Counted from the first letter of the stretch, positions 10,444-20,718 are shown. The stretch is DNA of 64,000 nt from Rhyacophila brunnea (GCA_022495005.1 JAGYXB010000658.1:248001-312000), one strand, 5' to 3'. Numbers and translations: made by a program. Notes: generated from the letters alone by a model not told the origin.

Positions 10444-11482
10444 TGATAAATCCAGGGCTCCGGTCTAGCTCAGACAAAGTTCAATTCGAACCCTGGTATC
10501 ACAATTTTTTTTTTAGTAACTGGTAAACTGTCGCTTTTTATTCTTAGTATGGTTTTTTTTAGGATTTGGGGCTGGGTAAAATAACGCACCGGAATTAGTT
10601 TTATAACGGCAGGGTATATTTACGTCGATGTCATATAATTATTACATAGTTTTATAGTTTCTTTTACGGACACAATATGCTTTTTTTAAAGAATTATTAT
10701 AGGTTATTCATAACACACAATTTATAAGCGCAATTGATTCCAAAATATTTATATCCCCGAGCTGGTTACTTATAATATACAATAGCCGCGAAATACTATC
10801 GACACGCGATTTTTTTTTAATAGTTTATGTTACCGAGTACGAAATACGTGTCCCGCATCTTACTATTTTCGTCATACTGAAGCCATCTTGAAATTCATCC
10901 CCAACGGTTTTTTTCTTGGGCGACGTTGCATATCTCCAACGGTCAAAGACAATGTTGCCCGCCGACTTTTAACATTATTTTCTATTTCGGAATCAACGCT
11001 GTTAAATTGTTTACATTTATTTTGTACGGCACACTTACGCGTTATTACAACGTAGTGTCCGTACTGCGGATTTTTTTATATATCTTAATTTTACATATCT
11101 TACGATTTAGTTATGACGTAATACTCTTTTTCTTCTCCTAGCATGGCCTAACATTCCTCTCTTTCATTCACAATACAAGTTATTACAATTTATTGGCGTT
11201 TTGCCTACACATTCTACTGACATGTTTAAGTGGCAAAAGCCCAATTTCATTCGTCGTCTCGCATGTTTTCTTATTTATTCAGGCCTGGTCTTCCACGAAC
11301 CGTGTCCTCAGCCTCAAAGACACGGGCCATGGGACTTATTTCTGGAAAGAAACGTCCCTCTGGGTGGTCAAGGGTGCGGCTCGGTGCAGTTTATTTGACT
11401 ACGAGGCCAAGGGCGTGTTCAGGCCACTCTACACCCCTAAAAGGTACTCTAGGTATAAGACCCGAAGTCCGAGGTCGTGACA
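10444..11482 (-). repeat. 3' LTR (element orientation) of the LTR retrotransposon
   Basis: 1,039 bp, TG...CA bounded, about 98-99% identical by eye to 16,172-17,193. It carries 15 bp (about 11,461-11,475) absent from the other LTR. Open frames seen on the + strand inside it (11,193-11,532) are repeated in the other LTR and are not genes. Confidence 0.9.
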
Positions 11483-13052
11483 ATTTGACCTCTCTGGATT
11501 TTGGCGTGAACATAATCCTTGGTCTCAAATAGGCCACCGTTCCCACCACTTGACAAACCGTTGGGTATATCGTATACAGTGTTTAGTTTTACATTTATTT
11601 TAATTATTTTTAGTTCAATAATTACTCATATATTCCAGCCTCGGAATGTTTACTTTAATCAGATTTCTATTATTTATATTCAGTATTCTACAAGTTATTT
11701 CGTCAATAGACTTCTCCAGAATCAGAGTGTCTAAGGTCTAGGCGTTCGTTCTAGAGGGTGACACGATCGGGGCTATGACTCGCCACATCCAACCTATTTA
11801 GAACGTGAGTCGCGAATCTCAAGAACCGAAAAGGGAGGCAGACGTCGTCTCGGCTTGTAATCAAGCATCACTCCTAAAGGACCGATGTAGACACCAGCAT
11901 GCGCCTTTTTAGTCCGCCCAGCCGAGGAGAGGGTTATTACCAATGCATTGGTCGCAATCCATGGGTTTAGACGGGACTTCCAGTTCGCTTGGGTGACGAT
12001 ACATACACATGTATTCGTTTACATATTTATATATTTCCAGATCTACTAAAGATCTAGCAAATACATCAGAGAAATTCAAATCGAACTTAATTCTCAGGTA
12101 GGCTATCAGGGTGTCGGGTTATATGTTTTATTAAGCCATATCGTGTGATCAGTGGACTCGCTTATCCGTCCAAATTTAATATGCAGGCATCAGTTAGACC
12201 GATGTGAGAATTGCAAACTAATTTATTCCCCCTTTCTACGGCATCGGCTCTCATCTGATCACGTGGCCATACGTCTTACCCTCTGATAGTCTAGAAGATA
12301 CATTTTATAATAGTTACCTATCGAACCTAAATAGATACTAAAAGGAATCTAGCTTAATACTCTAATTTAACATCTAATCGTGGGACAATTACTTGCTTAC
12401 CTAGTTTTAACTTGTGGTTTATGCATAATATTATTAATGTTATATCTAAATTAAGTATATATATTTTTTTTAACTAACAAGTAGGTATCGTCTTGACGAT
12501 CTCAGTATGGTTTCTTTGATATTATTTATATGGGTATCAGATGGTGAATATTGTTTATTTTTCTTTGTTTTCACGGCCGAACAATCCTGTCAATATCTAG
12601 CTCGTGATACTGGGAGGTTGTCGGCGCAAATGGGCGTATTTTTTTTCAAGTCATCCACATATACAGCCTGTGGTTTTGGTCGTAATATGTGGGTCCGGAT
12701 GCATGTTTATAAAGTTAAGTATTAGTATAATATATTATTTTTCATAATTCTAAGTGTAATCGCCTTTCGTTCCCGCGCGTGACGTCTTATGTCACTATGC
12801 AGAAGTCCGCATTTATTTTCGTAAAATTGGTTAAGTTTATATTATATTATGCTGATATAGTAATAAGTTTGATTCTGATCTCCCTCATGCGCGCCGTCCT
12901 ACGCCACAACACGAGGGTCCGGGTTTTATATTTTATGTGGTTACATACAATACGTATCGCGTCTTTCGTTTCTTTTTATTTCTTATTTTTTTTTATTACT
13001 CGTTTTTGTTAGTTATTTCGTACGTGTTTCAGTGACCTTCTGGTACGTCGAT
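11483..13052 (-). other. 3' untranslated part of the LTR retrotransposon
   Basis: About 1.57 kb between the stop of the second ORF and the 3' LTR. No reverse transcriptase, integrase or envelope-like frame is visible on the minus strand; the + strand frames at 11,519, 12,507 and 12,779 are hydrophobic AT-rich artefacts. A modest purine-rich run (CCAGAGAGG on the minus strand) sits just before the LTR and may be the polypurine tract. Confidence 0.55.
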
Positions 13053-14918
13053 TCACGTAGAACGGTCCGCAGGGAAAAAGCGTTTCGGCAGTCGGCGCCT
13101 CCCGCTACGTCTAAGTTCTTGAGGGTTTAGGTCGGCAGACCTATGTCTTGTAACCGCCCTTTCATTGTCCGCAGTTGGTGTGTCAACTGTCGGATCATTT
13201 CCAGCTGAGAGGGGTGAGAGAGGCCTTCTAGCACGCCCCTTCTGTCCGCTCCTAGGGCATTTAAGTGGCTTTTTGATAGGTTGGTGTTCGACTTCTGTTG
13301 AAGGCGTCCCCTGAACGAAAGTATCTAACACGTTTTCAATCCTATCGTACGTCACTAGTCCGTCAGACGTTGCTTGCGCGGCGTGATCGTCGACGGACGT
13401 CACCTTGGCAACGTCGATCATCGAATCAGCTTCGCAGGGCACAGACGTCGTTGATTTAGCACCTTGTCGTTTCTTTCTTTTCTTCGCTCCCTTGCGAGCG
13501 ACCGGCAATGCTCTTGGTGAGCCTCCTGTTATCTCCTGTTCCACTCGTGACAGGTCGCTTTCAGGTCGATCGTGTTGCGATGACGTATTCGGAGAGTGAT
13601 CAATTCTCATGTCTACATCAGGCGTCTTTGACCCAAGTTGTTCTAGGACGTCGTCTCGAGGGTTGGGGTTTAGAGGAGGCGGTACCCTGGGCTCCGTCGG
13701 ATCGCTACATATTTCATCACGTAATTCTTTATTACTAACACTTTTTATATCATTTAAATCCGCAGGTAAACGCTTACATACTAGACATACAGCATCTATT
13801 TTATTCATTTCGACACTGTAAAAGTCACTCTTACAAGTCGCACATACGCTATTCGTTACCTTATTTATTTTTTTAATATGTGTATTTTTATTCTCCTTAT
13901 ATGCTAGATGAGTTTTATCAAAGTCATTTATCTCGTTAAGGCGAATTCTGTTTATTTCGTTCTTAGCAATAATACTTCCCGGTAATTCCGGCGTATTTGT
14001 AGTGTAGAGTAAATCAGCTGTGTTTCGTAGTAAGGGCATTTTTTTTATATCCGAAGGGGCACCTGTTTTCTTTGTACTTTGTTGCGGCGAGATTACCCGC
14101 TGTACCCCCGCGTTAACGGTGCCGTCTCCCTGCCCCGTGCAGTCAGCTGATTTCCTTCCCGTGTATCGTGGAGATAATTCCCCCCGTACTCTTGCGTTAA
14201 CGCTGCCGTTGCCTCCCCGCCCCGTACGATGAGATGCATAAAATGATCGTACGCGGTGTTTATTTGAAATGATGGCGTTATATTTTCTCCCCATATCCAA
14301 CATATCTTTATAAATATTATTTCTGGTTTGTTCCGACTTATTTAATTGAGCCGGTGTAATACAGAATTTATCAATAACAGGTTTGCCAGTGTCAGCGTTA
14401 AATCTACTTACGGTTTTTACTGATGCCTCTGCTGTTTTTACTGCTTGTCGATGGATCCTCGCATTTTTAATCTCACAAACATTCATCTCCTTTTTAAACA
14501 CAGTATTTGTTATTTGATTACTACCAATTATATTTACTGCTTCGATTGGCTCACCTCGCGGCTTTTTTTCAACTTTTCTATACCGGCGTGCGGCAATATT
14601 TATATTGTTTAGCTTGCAAATGGCTAAAGTTTTATTCATAATCGGTCGAAAAAAACCACCAGGCGGTGCGTCACGAATGCTTTTTTTTAATATAGACGCT
14701 ACATTTACAGCCCCTAGGAGAGGGTCCTGTTTCATAACTTTTTCAGCTATCGGAAGGATGTCCTGACTAACGTTACACTTCTTTCCACTTTTGAACACAG
14801 GCTTTTGCACAAGTACTTGAAGAGAGTCCTGCGCGACGGTACCTTTGCCAGTGCCGTATGCAGCACGTCGACTGCCATCTGCGAGCCTCAGACGGTGGTC
14901 GGGTTCTGCATCTAATCT
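13053..14918 (-). CDS. unrecognised second ORF of the LTR retrotransposon, in frame after gag
   Basis: About 621 codons lie in the same frame as gag, separated only by the TGA at 14,919-14,921. The first 36 codons (RLDAEPDH...LADGS...GTGKGTV) recall a short piece of retroelement protease. Then, counting from a GTG at 14,810, come a basic region with many isoleucine and asparagine residues; a 28-residue tandem duplication at residues 197-250 (TGRGGNGSVNA / TGQGDGTVNAG); a CX2C...CX2C pair at residues 323-345 (CATC, CLVC); a basic cluster KKRKKRQGAK at 443-452; and a C-terminus RRSGRRRLPKRF of a type seen at the end of gypsy pol proteins. No RT (YxDD), RNase H, integrase or membrane segment is seen. 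Function unknown. It could be made by stop readthrough. Confidence 0.6.
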   Translation of the reverse strand, partial: RLDAEPDHRLRLADGSRRAAYGTGKGTVAQDSLQVLVQKPVFKSGKKCNVSQDILPIAEKVMKQDPLLGAVNVASILKKSIRDAPPGGFFRPIMNKTLAICKLNNINIAARRYRKVEKKPRGEPIEAVNIIGSNQITNTVFKKEMNVCEIKNARIHRQAVKTAEASVKTVSRFNADTGKPVIDKFCITPAQLNKSEQTRNNIYKDMLDMGRKYNAIISNKHRVRSFYASHRTGRGGNGSVNARVRGELSPRYTGRKSADCTGQGDGTVNAGVQRVISPQQSTKKTGAPSDIKKMPLLRNTADLLYTTNTPELPGSIIAKNEINRIRLNEINDFDKTHLAYKENKNTHIKKINKVTNSVCATCKSDFYSVEMNKIDAVCLVCKRLPADLNDIKSVSNKELRDEICSDPTEPRVPPPLNPNPRDDVLEQLGSKTPDVDMRIDHSPNTSSQHDRPESDLSRVEQEITGGSPRALPVARKGAKKRKKRQGAKSTTSVPCEADSMIDVAKVTSVDDHAAQATSDGLVTYDRIENVLDTFVQGTPSTEVEHQPIKKPLKCPRSGQKGRARRPLSPLSAGNDPTVDTPTADNERAVTRHRSADLNPQELRRSGRRRLPKRFFPADRST

Positions 14919-16040
14919 TCATTCCCTCGGTGTCTCCTGTGTTCGCTGGATCCTTCGTTTCAGTACCTCGCACTCGGAATGTTCATGATACTCAGGGCAA
15001 TAGTAACACTTCCGAGCTCCGTTAGCATTTGAGTAACTTCCACGGCCCCTAGTTCCAAATGAACCCCGTCGAGGGTATTGGCCTCTATACCCGTAACTCG
15101 TCTGAGCCGGCGGTGCTTCATAATTAGTGGTCACTTCGTTCTCCGTTTTTGTAGCGAGTGGTGCGAGGCGTGTATGCGATACCTCGGCGGACCGTAGTTT
15201 CGCGTGTCCCCCGGTTTGTTCCATTCGTTTTGTCTGCTCGCCTCGCCACTGACAACTGCATGTTTGAGGTGTGCTTCTTTGAGTGGGTGTTGGTACGGCG
15301 ATGGTCGGGTTTGTTTTTATCATCCGTAGGTCACGAACGACTTCTAGTAGTTCTTCGAGTGTCTGCCACTTGCACGCTCCCACCCACAATTGTACTCTTT
15401 CTGTAAATAGTTCGTAAAATATGTCGGCGAGGTCTTTACTACTTGCAGTAGGCATTAACGCCTTGGCGAGGTCTCGCTTGTTTAAGAGGAAGGCATAAGG
15501 GTCTTCTTCAGGACGCTGTGCTGTGGTTTTCAGTTCGTCTTGTTGTTCTCTGGTCCTGGCAGGTGACTCAAAGTGACGGCGGAGTCGGTTGGTAAAGGTC
15601 TCCCACCCATCGTCTGGAGACACTGTTCTGGCCCAGGACTTGGCTTCGCCTTTCAGCTGCCCCAAGGCACGTCCTGTCCAGTTATCCTCTGGGGTTCTAT
15701 CCAACCGGAAGAACTCTTCGCATCCGGCCAGAAATGTAGCCACCCTATGTTTGGGGTTACCCCCAAACGTCACTTGTAGTTCTGGCTTATGTGCCCACGG
15801 TTTATATGGTAGTTCTGGTCGGGGCACTACCATCGGAAGTACACATGGTATACTAGGTGTGGTCACTTCGGTGCGCGGACTGTCATTAACAAATGGTCGC
15901 ATTGTTTCGAAATTAGTCGCGAACGCGTTGTCCGTGGAGGCCACTTCCGTGTCGATAATCGGGTCGGCCATGTTTAAAGAGTCTTCAGATGTCTCCTTGT
16001 TGGTGTCGGCCTTCGTTTGCGAACGTGTCCGCATTGACAT
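14919..16040 (-). CDS. Gag of the LTR retrotransposon
   Basis: 373 residues from the first ATG at 16,040 (an upstream GTG in frame at 16,046 is less likely) to TGA 14,919. A retrotransposon gag (capsid-like) domain spans roughly residues 83-243, with WTGRALGQLKGEAKSWAR and W-TF-NRLRRHF blocks. An arginine/glycine-rich stretch (GYRGQYPRRGSFGTRGRG) precedes a single, imperfect zinc knuckle CYYCPEYHEHSEC, whose spacing departs from CX2CX4HX4C. The product should form particles packaging element RNA. The frame continues past the TGA into the second ORF. Confidence 0.8.
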   Translation of the reverse strand: MSMRTRSQTKADTNKETSEDSLNMADPIIDTEVASTDNAFATNFETMRPFVNDSPRTEVTTPSIPCVLPMVVPRPELPYKPWAHKPELQVTFGGNPKHRVATFLAGCEEFFRLDRTPEDNWTGRALGQLKGEAKSWARTVSPDDGWETFTNRLRRHFESPARTREQQDELKTTAQRPEEDPYAFLLNKRDLAKALMPTASSKDLADIFYELFTERVQLWVGACKWQTLEELLEVVRDLRMIKTNPTIAVPTPTQRSTPQTCSCQWRGEQTKRMEQTGGHAKLRSAEVSHTRLAPLATKTENEVTTNYEAPPAQTSYGYRGQYPRRGSFGTRGRGSYSNANGARKCYYCPEYHEHSECEVLKRRIQRTQETPRE

Positions 16041-16151
16041 GTGCACTCGTTTAGTTTTTTTTTTTTTAAAACAACAAAAAAAAATATTTTTATTTTAATT
16101 TTTTTCGGTCCTCATGGTTGCGGGATCGGCAAATCCGTACAATTCACAAGC

Positions 16152-16169
16152 CGCATATGTTGGGCGCCA
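16152..16169 (-). promoter_or_regulatory. primer-binding site of the LTR retrotransposon
   Basis: Minus-strand TGGCGCCCAACATATGCG starts two bases inside the LTR boundary. TGGCGCCCAAC is a form used by many insect gypsy-type elements and is compatible with a tRNA-Lys-type primer. The tRNA assignment is inference. Confidence 0.7.
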
Positions 16170-16171
16170 CA

Positions 16172-17193
16172 TGATAAATCCAGGGTTCCGGTCTAGCTCA
16201 GACAAAGTTCAATTCGAACCCTGGTATCACAATTTTTTTTTAGTAACTGGTAAACTGTCGCTTTTTATTCTTAGTATGGTTTTTTTTAGGATTTGGGGCT
16301 GGGTAAAATAACGCACCGGAATTAGTTTTATAACGGCAGGGTATATTTACGTCGATGTCATATAATTATTACATAGTTTTATAGTTTCTTTTACGGACAC
16401 AATATGTTTTTTTTAAAGAATTATTATAGGTTATTCATAACACACAATTTATAAGCGCAATTGATTCCAAAATATTTATATCCCCGAGCTGGTTACTTAT
16501 AATATACAATAGCCGCGAAATACTATCGACACGCGATTTTTTTTTAATAGTTTATGTTACCGAGTACGAAATACGTGTCCCGCATCTTACTATTTTCGTC
16601 ATACTGAAGCCATCTTGAAATTCATCCCCAACGGTTTTTTCTTGGGCGACGTTGCATATCTCCAACGGTCAAAGACAATGTTGCCGGCCGACTTTTAACA
16701 TTATTTTCTATTTCGGAATCAACGCTGTTAAATTGTTTACATTTATTTTGTACGGCACACTTACGCGTTATTACAACGTAGTGTCCGTACTGCGGATTTT
16801 TTTATAGATCCTAATTTTACATATCTTACGATTTAGTTATGACGTAATACTCTTTTTCTTCTCCTAGCACGGCCTAACATTCCTCTTTTTCATTCACAAT
16901 ACAAGTTATTACAATTTATTGGCGTTTTGCCTACACATTCTACTGACATGTTTAAGTGGCAAAAGCCCAATTTCATTCGTCGTCTCGCATGTTTTCTTAT
17001 TTATTCAGGCCTGGTCTTCCACGAACCGTGTCCTCAGCCTCAAAGACAGGGGCCGTGGGACTTATTTCTGGAAAGAAACGTCCCTCTGGGTGGTCAAGGG
17101 TGCGGCTCGGTACAGTTTATTTGACTACGAGGCCAAGGGCGTGTTCAGGCCACTCTACACCCCTAAAAGGTACTCTAGGTATAAGACGTGACA
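16172..17193 (-). repeat. 5' LTR (element orientation) of the LTR retrotransposon
   Basis: 1,022 bp, TG...CA. Its PBS-proximal end contains an inverted repeat, CCAGGGTTC...GAACCCTGG (16,181-16,225 region), with a 27-base spacer that also contains TCGAATT; in the other LTR one arm carries a substitution. Its promoter and polyadenylation signals were not delimited. Confidence 0.9.
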
Positions 17194-17468
17194 GTACCTA
17201 CCGTCAAAATACTATAATATTAAAAATCGGAAAGCAGTTAGTATTCACATCGGAAAAGAATTATTCGACAATCAAACTCATGCTAAAAGTACTAAAATTT
17301 GGAATTCTGATGACAACGCGTACAATAATTATTGTTGAAATTCTATATAATTATTACCTCTTGGAATGCGAACTAAAAAGGTGGCAACACTGGAATATAG
17401 AAGTGATAAGGAGTGTTAGAAGACGTTAAGCTAGTGACAGCTGATATTGATATTAAATACCGCGCAAA
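17194..17468 (+). promoter_or_regulatory. 5' flank and probable promoter/leader of gene B
   Basis: The last 90 bases before the ATG are conserved in front of all five visible copies of exon 1: AAGGTGGCAACACTGG, then AAGCTAGTGACAGCTGATAT, then ATTAAATACCGC before AAAATGG. The start context (A at -3, G at +4) is good. The transcription start is not visible. Conservation among copies partly reflects recent duplication. Confidence 0.5.
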
Positions 17469-17645
17469 ATGGAAGTAAAAACCGATATTAAGGATGAGAT
17501 ATTGCCAGACGACACGGCGGAGTTGATCGGAGACGGTGCATATCAATGGATTGACGTAAATCACTTCAAAAGAAAAGGTGGATTTGACATGTCAGTCAAA
17601 CAGGAAAATATCGATGACGATAACAATAGTATCCACTTAAAAGAG
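17469..17645 (+). CDS. zinc-finger gene B, exon 1
   Basis: 59 codons from ATG 17,469 to GAG before the donor gtaagt at 17,646. The sequence begins MEVKTDIKDEILPDDTAELI and ends NNSIHLKE, with MSVKQENIDDD near the end. It has three psi-K-x-D/E-type motifs (VKTD is the weakest; IKDE and VKQE fit). It is acidic, has no zinc ligands, and no signal peptide. Phase 0 leads into exon 2 after a 3.07-kb intron that contains an R1-type LINE remnant. The downstream frame past the donor is intron. Confidence 0.85.
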
Positions 17646-18060
17646 GTAAGTGGATTCCTAATTGTTGTTTGACATCAAAAAGGCTTATACAATGGTTTTT
17701 CAAATTAGTGAAAGTGACACAGTTTATCGTAATGTGCGAAAACTTTACGGTGATGGGCAGCGGCTTCCTAGAACTAGATCCCCTCCTTTCGCATTTCAGT
17801 ATTCATTCCCCTCGCCTTGAACGCATTTGACATATCTTATAAGTGCGCGGTATCAGTCATTTAGACGTGATAATAATGGCGAAAGTTTTGAAAAGTGACA
17901 GCAGGAAGTATATAAGTCATCTTATCTCCTACGTACTATGAAGAAGAAAACGACAAAATAACATTTTTCGGCTGCTTAACAACGTAATCGAAATGTTGCC
18001 GCGATGACAGCTACAAAACTCACTTAAAATTTTAATGTGACGATATAAAATTTATCCTAA

Positions 18061-18296
18061 ACTAGTTTGGATACAGTAGATCTGTATTTCACGCCCTTGA
18101 TTCTCTGTGGAGGTGTCACGAGGACGCCTCCGAGTTCGGTTTGCAAGCCCCTCAGAAGAAGGGTGATTGCGCCTCTGACTTGGACGTGCAAGTCGAGGGG
18201 TAGAACCCCCGCAAGAGCTGCCAGTGCATCTGTTGATGTTGTACGGTAGACCTTTGCCAATGAAATCAGGGCTGTAGCAAGGCATGTAGCATCCTC
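18061..18296 (-). pseudogene. R1-clade LINE ORF2, C-terminal remnant
   Basis: The minus strand reads AKVYRTTSTDALAALAGVLP then LDLHVQVRGA. This is the characteristic 'YRT-ST-AL-VLAG--PLDL' block located after the reverse transcriptase in R1/TRAS-type LINEs. It is joined to endonuclease sequence after a large internal deletion, with a stop and a frame change near 18,297. Confidence 0.65.
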
Positions 18297-18848
18297 TTAA
18301 CATGCGCTGTGGATGCCTTCGTGTGCCAAACGCTGGAGGCATATCCAGCGATTCCTACAAAGAAGCTTTAGGGCCAAGTTACTGCCGGCCATGCACGCCA
18401 GCTTTTGGTTGGCCGCATTTGCCTTTGCTACGCTCGTCGACCAGTGCCACAATTGGACATTTGCATCTGCCCCTATAATGATTTGTTTGCCTTGACAGGC
18501 TTCAAGTATTATGTCTAGCTGCTCCGTACAAAACAGGGTAGAGAAGCTGTATTTAAAGTAAGTTGAGATAATTACGAAAGAGTTCCTCCTGTTATCAGCA
18601 ATCTCTGCTACCGCGAAGAGATCTTCGGAGAGGTGCAGCACGGCCAGTGCGGGATTTATGATGCATATGCACGACATAGCCTTGTCGCTGGCTTGTATGA
18701 CCCTTGTTCCATTTAGTCCTCGACTGGTACCAACAGTATACGGCTCTTGTATTAGCAGTACGTCCAGGTTCTCGTCGCCAGCCGTTTTTAGTAATTCAGC
18801 TGAAGTATCTCTGCCCCTACCCACATTGATTTGGCCGAAGCAGATCAT
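18297..18848 (-). pseudogene. R1-clade LINE ORF2, endonuclease N-terminus
   Basis: ATG 18,848 overlaps the ORF1 stop as ATGA. The frame reads MICFGQINVGRGRDTSAELL, DVLLIQEPYT, then IIIGADANVQLWHW. These are the N-terminal, QEP and DxN motifs of the APE-type endonuclease that nicks target DNA. After ADAN the domain breaks off into C-terminal ORF2 sequence (KLLCRNRWICLQRLAH), so the catalytic domain is incomplete. Confidence 0.75.
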
Positions 18849-19580
18849 TGTGTGGCATAATTCGTACGGCTATGCTCCATAGCTACCGCGTGGAGCCAAG
18901 CAGGGCACTCAGGATCGTTCAGGGAGTGGCCGCTTGGCTTCCTGAACTTAGTGCATGCCGGACACATAGGCGGTTCTTTGGTTTTAGGACAGTCTGCTAT
19001 GTCGTGTCCTTCTGAGGTGCAGTGGCCACATGTGACTACCTTTACGGAGCACCTTGAGGCCATGTGGCCGTATAGGTATGTGGCATTTGTGGCACTTGAG
19101 CACTCCACAAAAGTCTCTAATGTGGAACGACTCCCACCCCATGTAGAGTCGTCCATCGACTAGCAGTGCCTCGCGCACTCTGGGTGAGACCGTCATCACC
19201 ATGTGACAGGTCTCTGATCTTGTGGCTCAGTTTGATAGACGATGTCTCCTCCTCATTAGGGCTTATATTGCTTATGTTGTTGATTGTTGCCTCTTTGAGG
19301 TCGCTCTCTTTGGTGTTAGACGGCACACTGAATATTATGACTCTTGGTAGCTTTTTATCTGCCACTCGGGCCCTCAAACCGGTTTCCGTAAGTCCCGGAG
19401 CGGTCAGCAATAGTTTGGCCTCATTGTCGGACTTAGAGTGGACAATTACTCCGCCACCTCTGATGTTCCGGATTCCGGTTATTTGGACTTTAAGCTTGTC
19501 CGGGCAATTGTTTTTCTTACGACCTCTTTTGTTTTGGTCGAGTCTTGTGATAACACCGACCGACGGCGTTCGGTTGTCAT
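18845..19580 (-). pseudogene. R1-clade LINE ORF1 (gag-like) with CCHC knuckles, frameshifted
   Basis: Three overlapping minus-strand pieces (19,410-19,117; 19,202-18,984; 19,156-18,845) together give SVPSNTKESDLKEA, VSPRVREALLVDGRLYMGWE, FCGVLKCHKCH, YGHMASRCSVKVVTCGHC, EGHDIADC and CPACTKF. This is the R1/TRAS ORF1 layout with three zinc knuckles. At least two frameshifts (about 19,200 and 19,090) disrupt it. The N-terminal part is missing. Confidence 0.7.
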
Positions 19581-20718
19581 ATAATATAATATAAAATTAT
19601 TAATTATTGGGATTATTTGTAATTATTTGAAATTTGCGAAAATATAAAGGTACAGGAAGGTACAAGTAGAAGGTACAAGTATAAAAATACAGGGTTTCAG
19701 GAAGTGGGAAATAATATCTTCTAATCCTGACTATACTCACAATACTTCGAAATCGAAAACCATCGATAAGATCAACAGGAGCGCTGCCCCAAAAGTTTCC
19801 GGTCTTCAGTAATAGGTACTATTAACCATAAACATTTGAGTAGGCATTGACTTTTACCAATGATTTAATGACTTCTATATTGTATTGTTTTGTAGTGGTG
19901 AATACAAGAGATCGTTGCGAGTTACGACTTTCGCTCCATATTATTTTCTATTTGAATCTACGAATATTCTCGTTACCCGACAAGGACAATAAATATTGTT
20001 TTATCGCTCGAGCTAAGCGCTAGCAGTTTATCAGTGATGTTGATAATCGGCGAGTAAACTTCAACCGTAAGTTGGTCGAGTAAATGATGAACCCTCTTGA
20101 TTAACCAAATATCTAAGTAACACTTTTAGTTAAATTTAGATGAATTTTGTTGCTAACACATTTTAAGACATTTCGTAAGGCTTTTGCAGCTGTTCATTGG
20201 ACGGCGTATTTTCAAATAGATGTCGGCTGATAAGTATGGTATGGTTTTTATATCGCTACCATGCATTTGCGCCCAAACTGTTTACACTACATTCCAACCC
20301 TAAAATGGGATGAGATTAACCCATGCTCTTTTCTACCAAAGTATTGTTTTTAGTCTCAAATTGTCATGATAAATGGTAAATAGCCATGCATGCCGCGTCA
20401 AATTTGCAAAAAAAACACGGCATTTTCGTAAAATCTACCGTATATGTACCTAGGTAGGTAATCCATCAAATGATGAGACCCCTCACTGACATTTTTAGTT
20501 TATTTGTATATCGGCAGGTTAAAGGTACCTACCTGTCCAATGAATTATCCGAAACTAAGACTAAATACGTGAACCGCATTTATCAAACGCAGGACTATAC
20601 CTTAAAAAATGACGTCATGATATTCTTAAAGTATTATAATCAACCAATTTGTACGAATAGTTTAATAAAATTATATTATTATAAAAAAAATTACATAATA
20701 TTATTAATGTTATTTTAG

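Larger units (their letters stand above)
10444..17193 (-). mobile_element. LTR retrotransposon (gypsy-like), 6.75 kb, without recognisable pol
   Basis: Two direct LTRs of about 1.02-1.04 kb (10,444-11,482 and 16,172-17,193) begin TGATAAATCC and end GTGACA on the + strand, flanked by a 4-bp duplication GTAC (10,440-10,443 and 17,194-17,197). The paralogous empty site upstream of gene F has a single GTAC at 58,876. A primer-binding site next to the right LTR, and gag on the minus strand, set the orientation. The LTRs differ by roughly a dozen substitutions plus a 15-bp indel, so the insertion is fairly young. Coding content is gag, an in-frame TGA, then a long unrecognised frame; reverse transcriptase, RNase H and integrase are not seen. 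It is probably non-autonomous. Confidence 0.9.
18061..19592 (-). mobile_element. internally deleted R1-clade LINE in intron 1 of gene B
   Basis: The paralogous introns (C at about 29,160, F at about 59,740) read through 'ataaaatttatcc...attattaattatt' without this block, so about 1.53 kb was inserted. On the minus strand the order is ORF1 gag-like with CCHC knuckles, ORF2 endonuclease start, then abruptly the C-terminal part of ORF2. The reverse transcriptase core is missing. There is no poly(A) or intact 3' UTR at the low-coordinate end. Target duplication not resolved. Confidence 0.75.

Noticed and set aside
11193..11532. Overlapping + strand frames of 65-100 codons
   Set aside because: They lie wholly inside one LTR and recur in the other (16,919-17,429), opposite to the element's coding strand.
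12507..13012. Hydrophobic + strand frames as an envelope gene
   Set aside because: They are on the opposite strand to gag, short, and composed of AT-rich low-complexity sequence.
13053..14810. Second retrotransposon ORF as a cellular gene inserted by chance
   Set aside because: It is in frame with gag and lies between the LTRs with a pol-like C-terminus, so it is better treated as part of the element; capture of a cellular gene remains possible.
15589..16098. 169-codon + strand frame
   Set aside because: Antisense to gag, which has clear domain features; no independent support.
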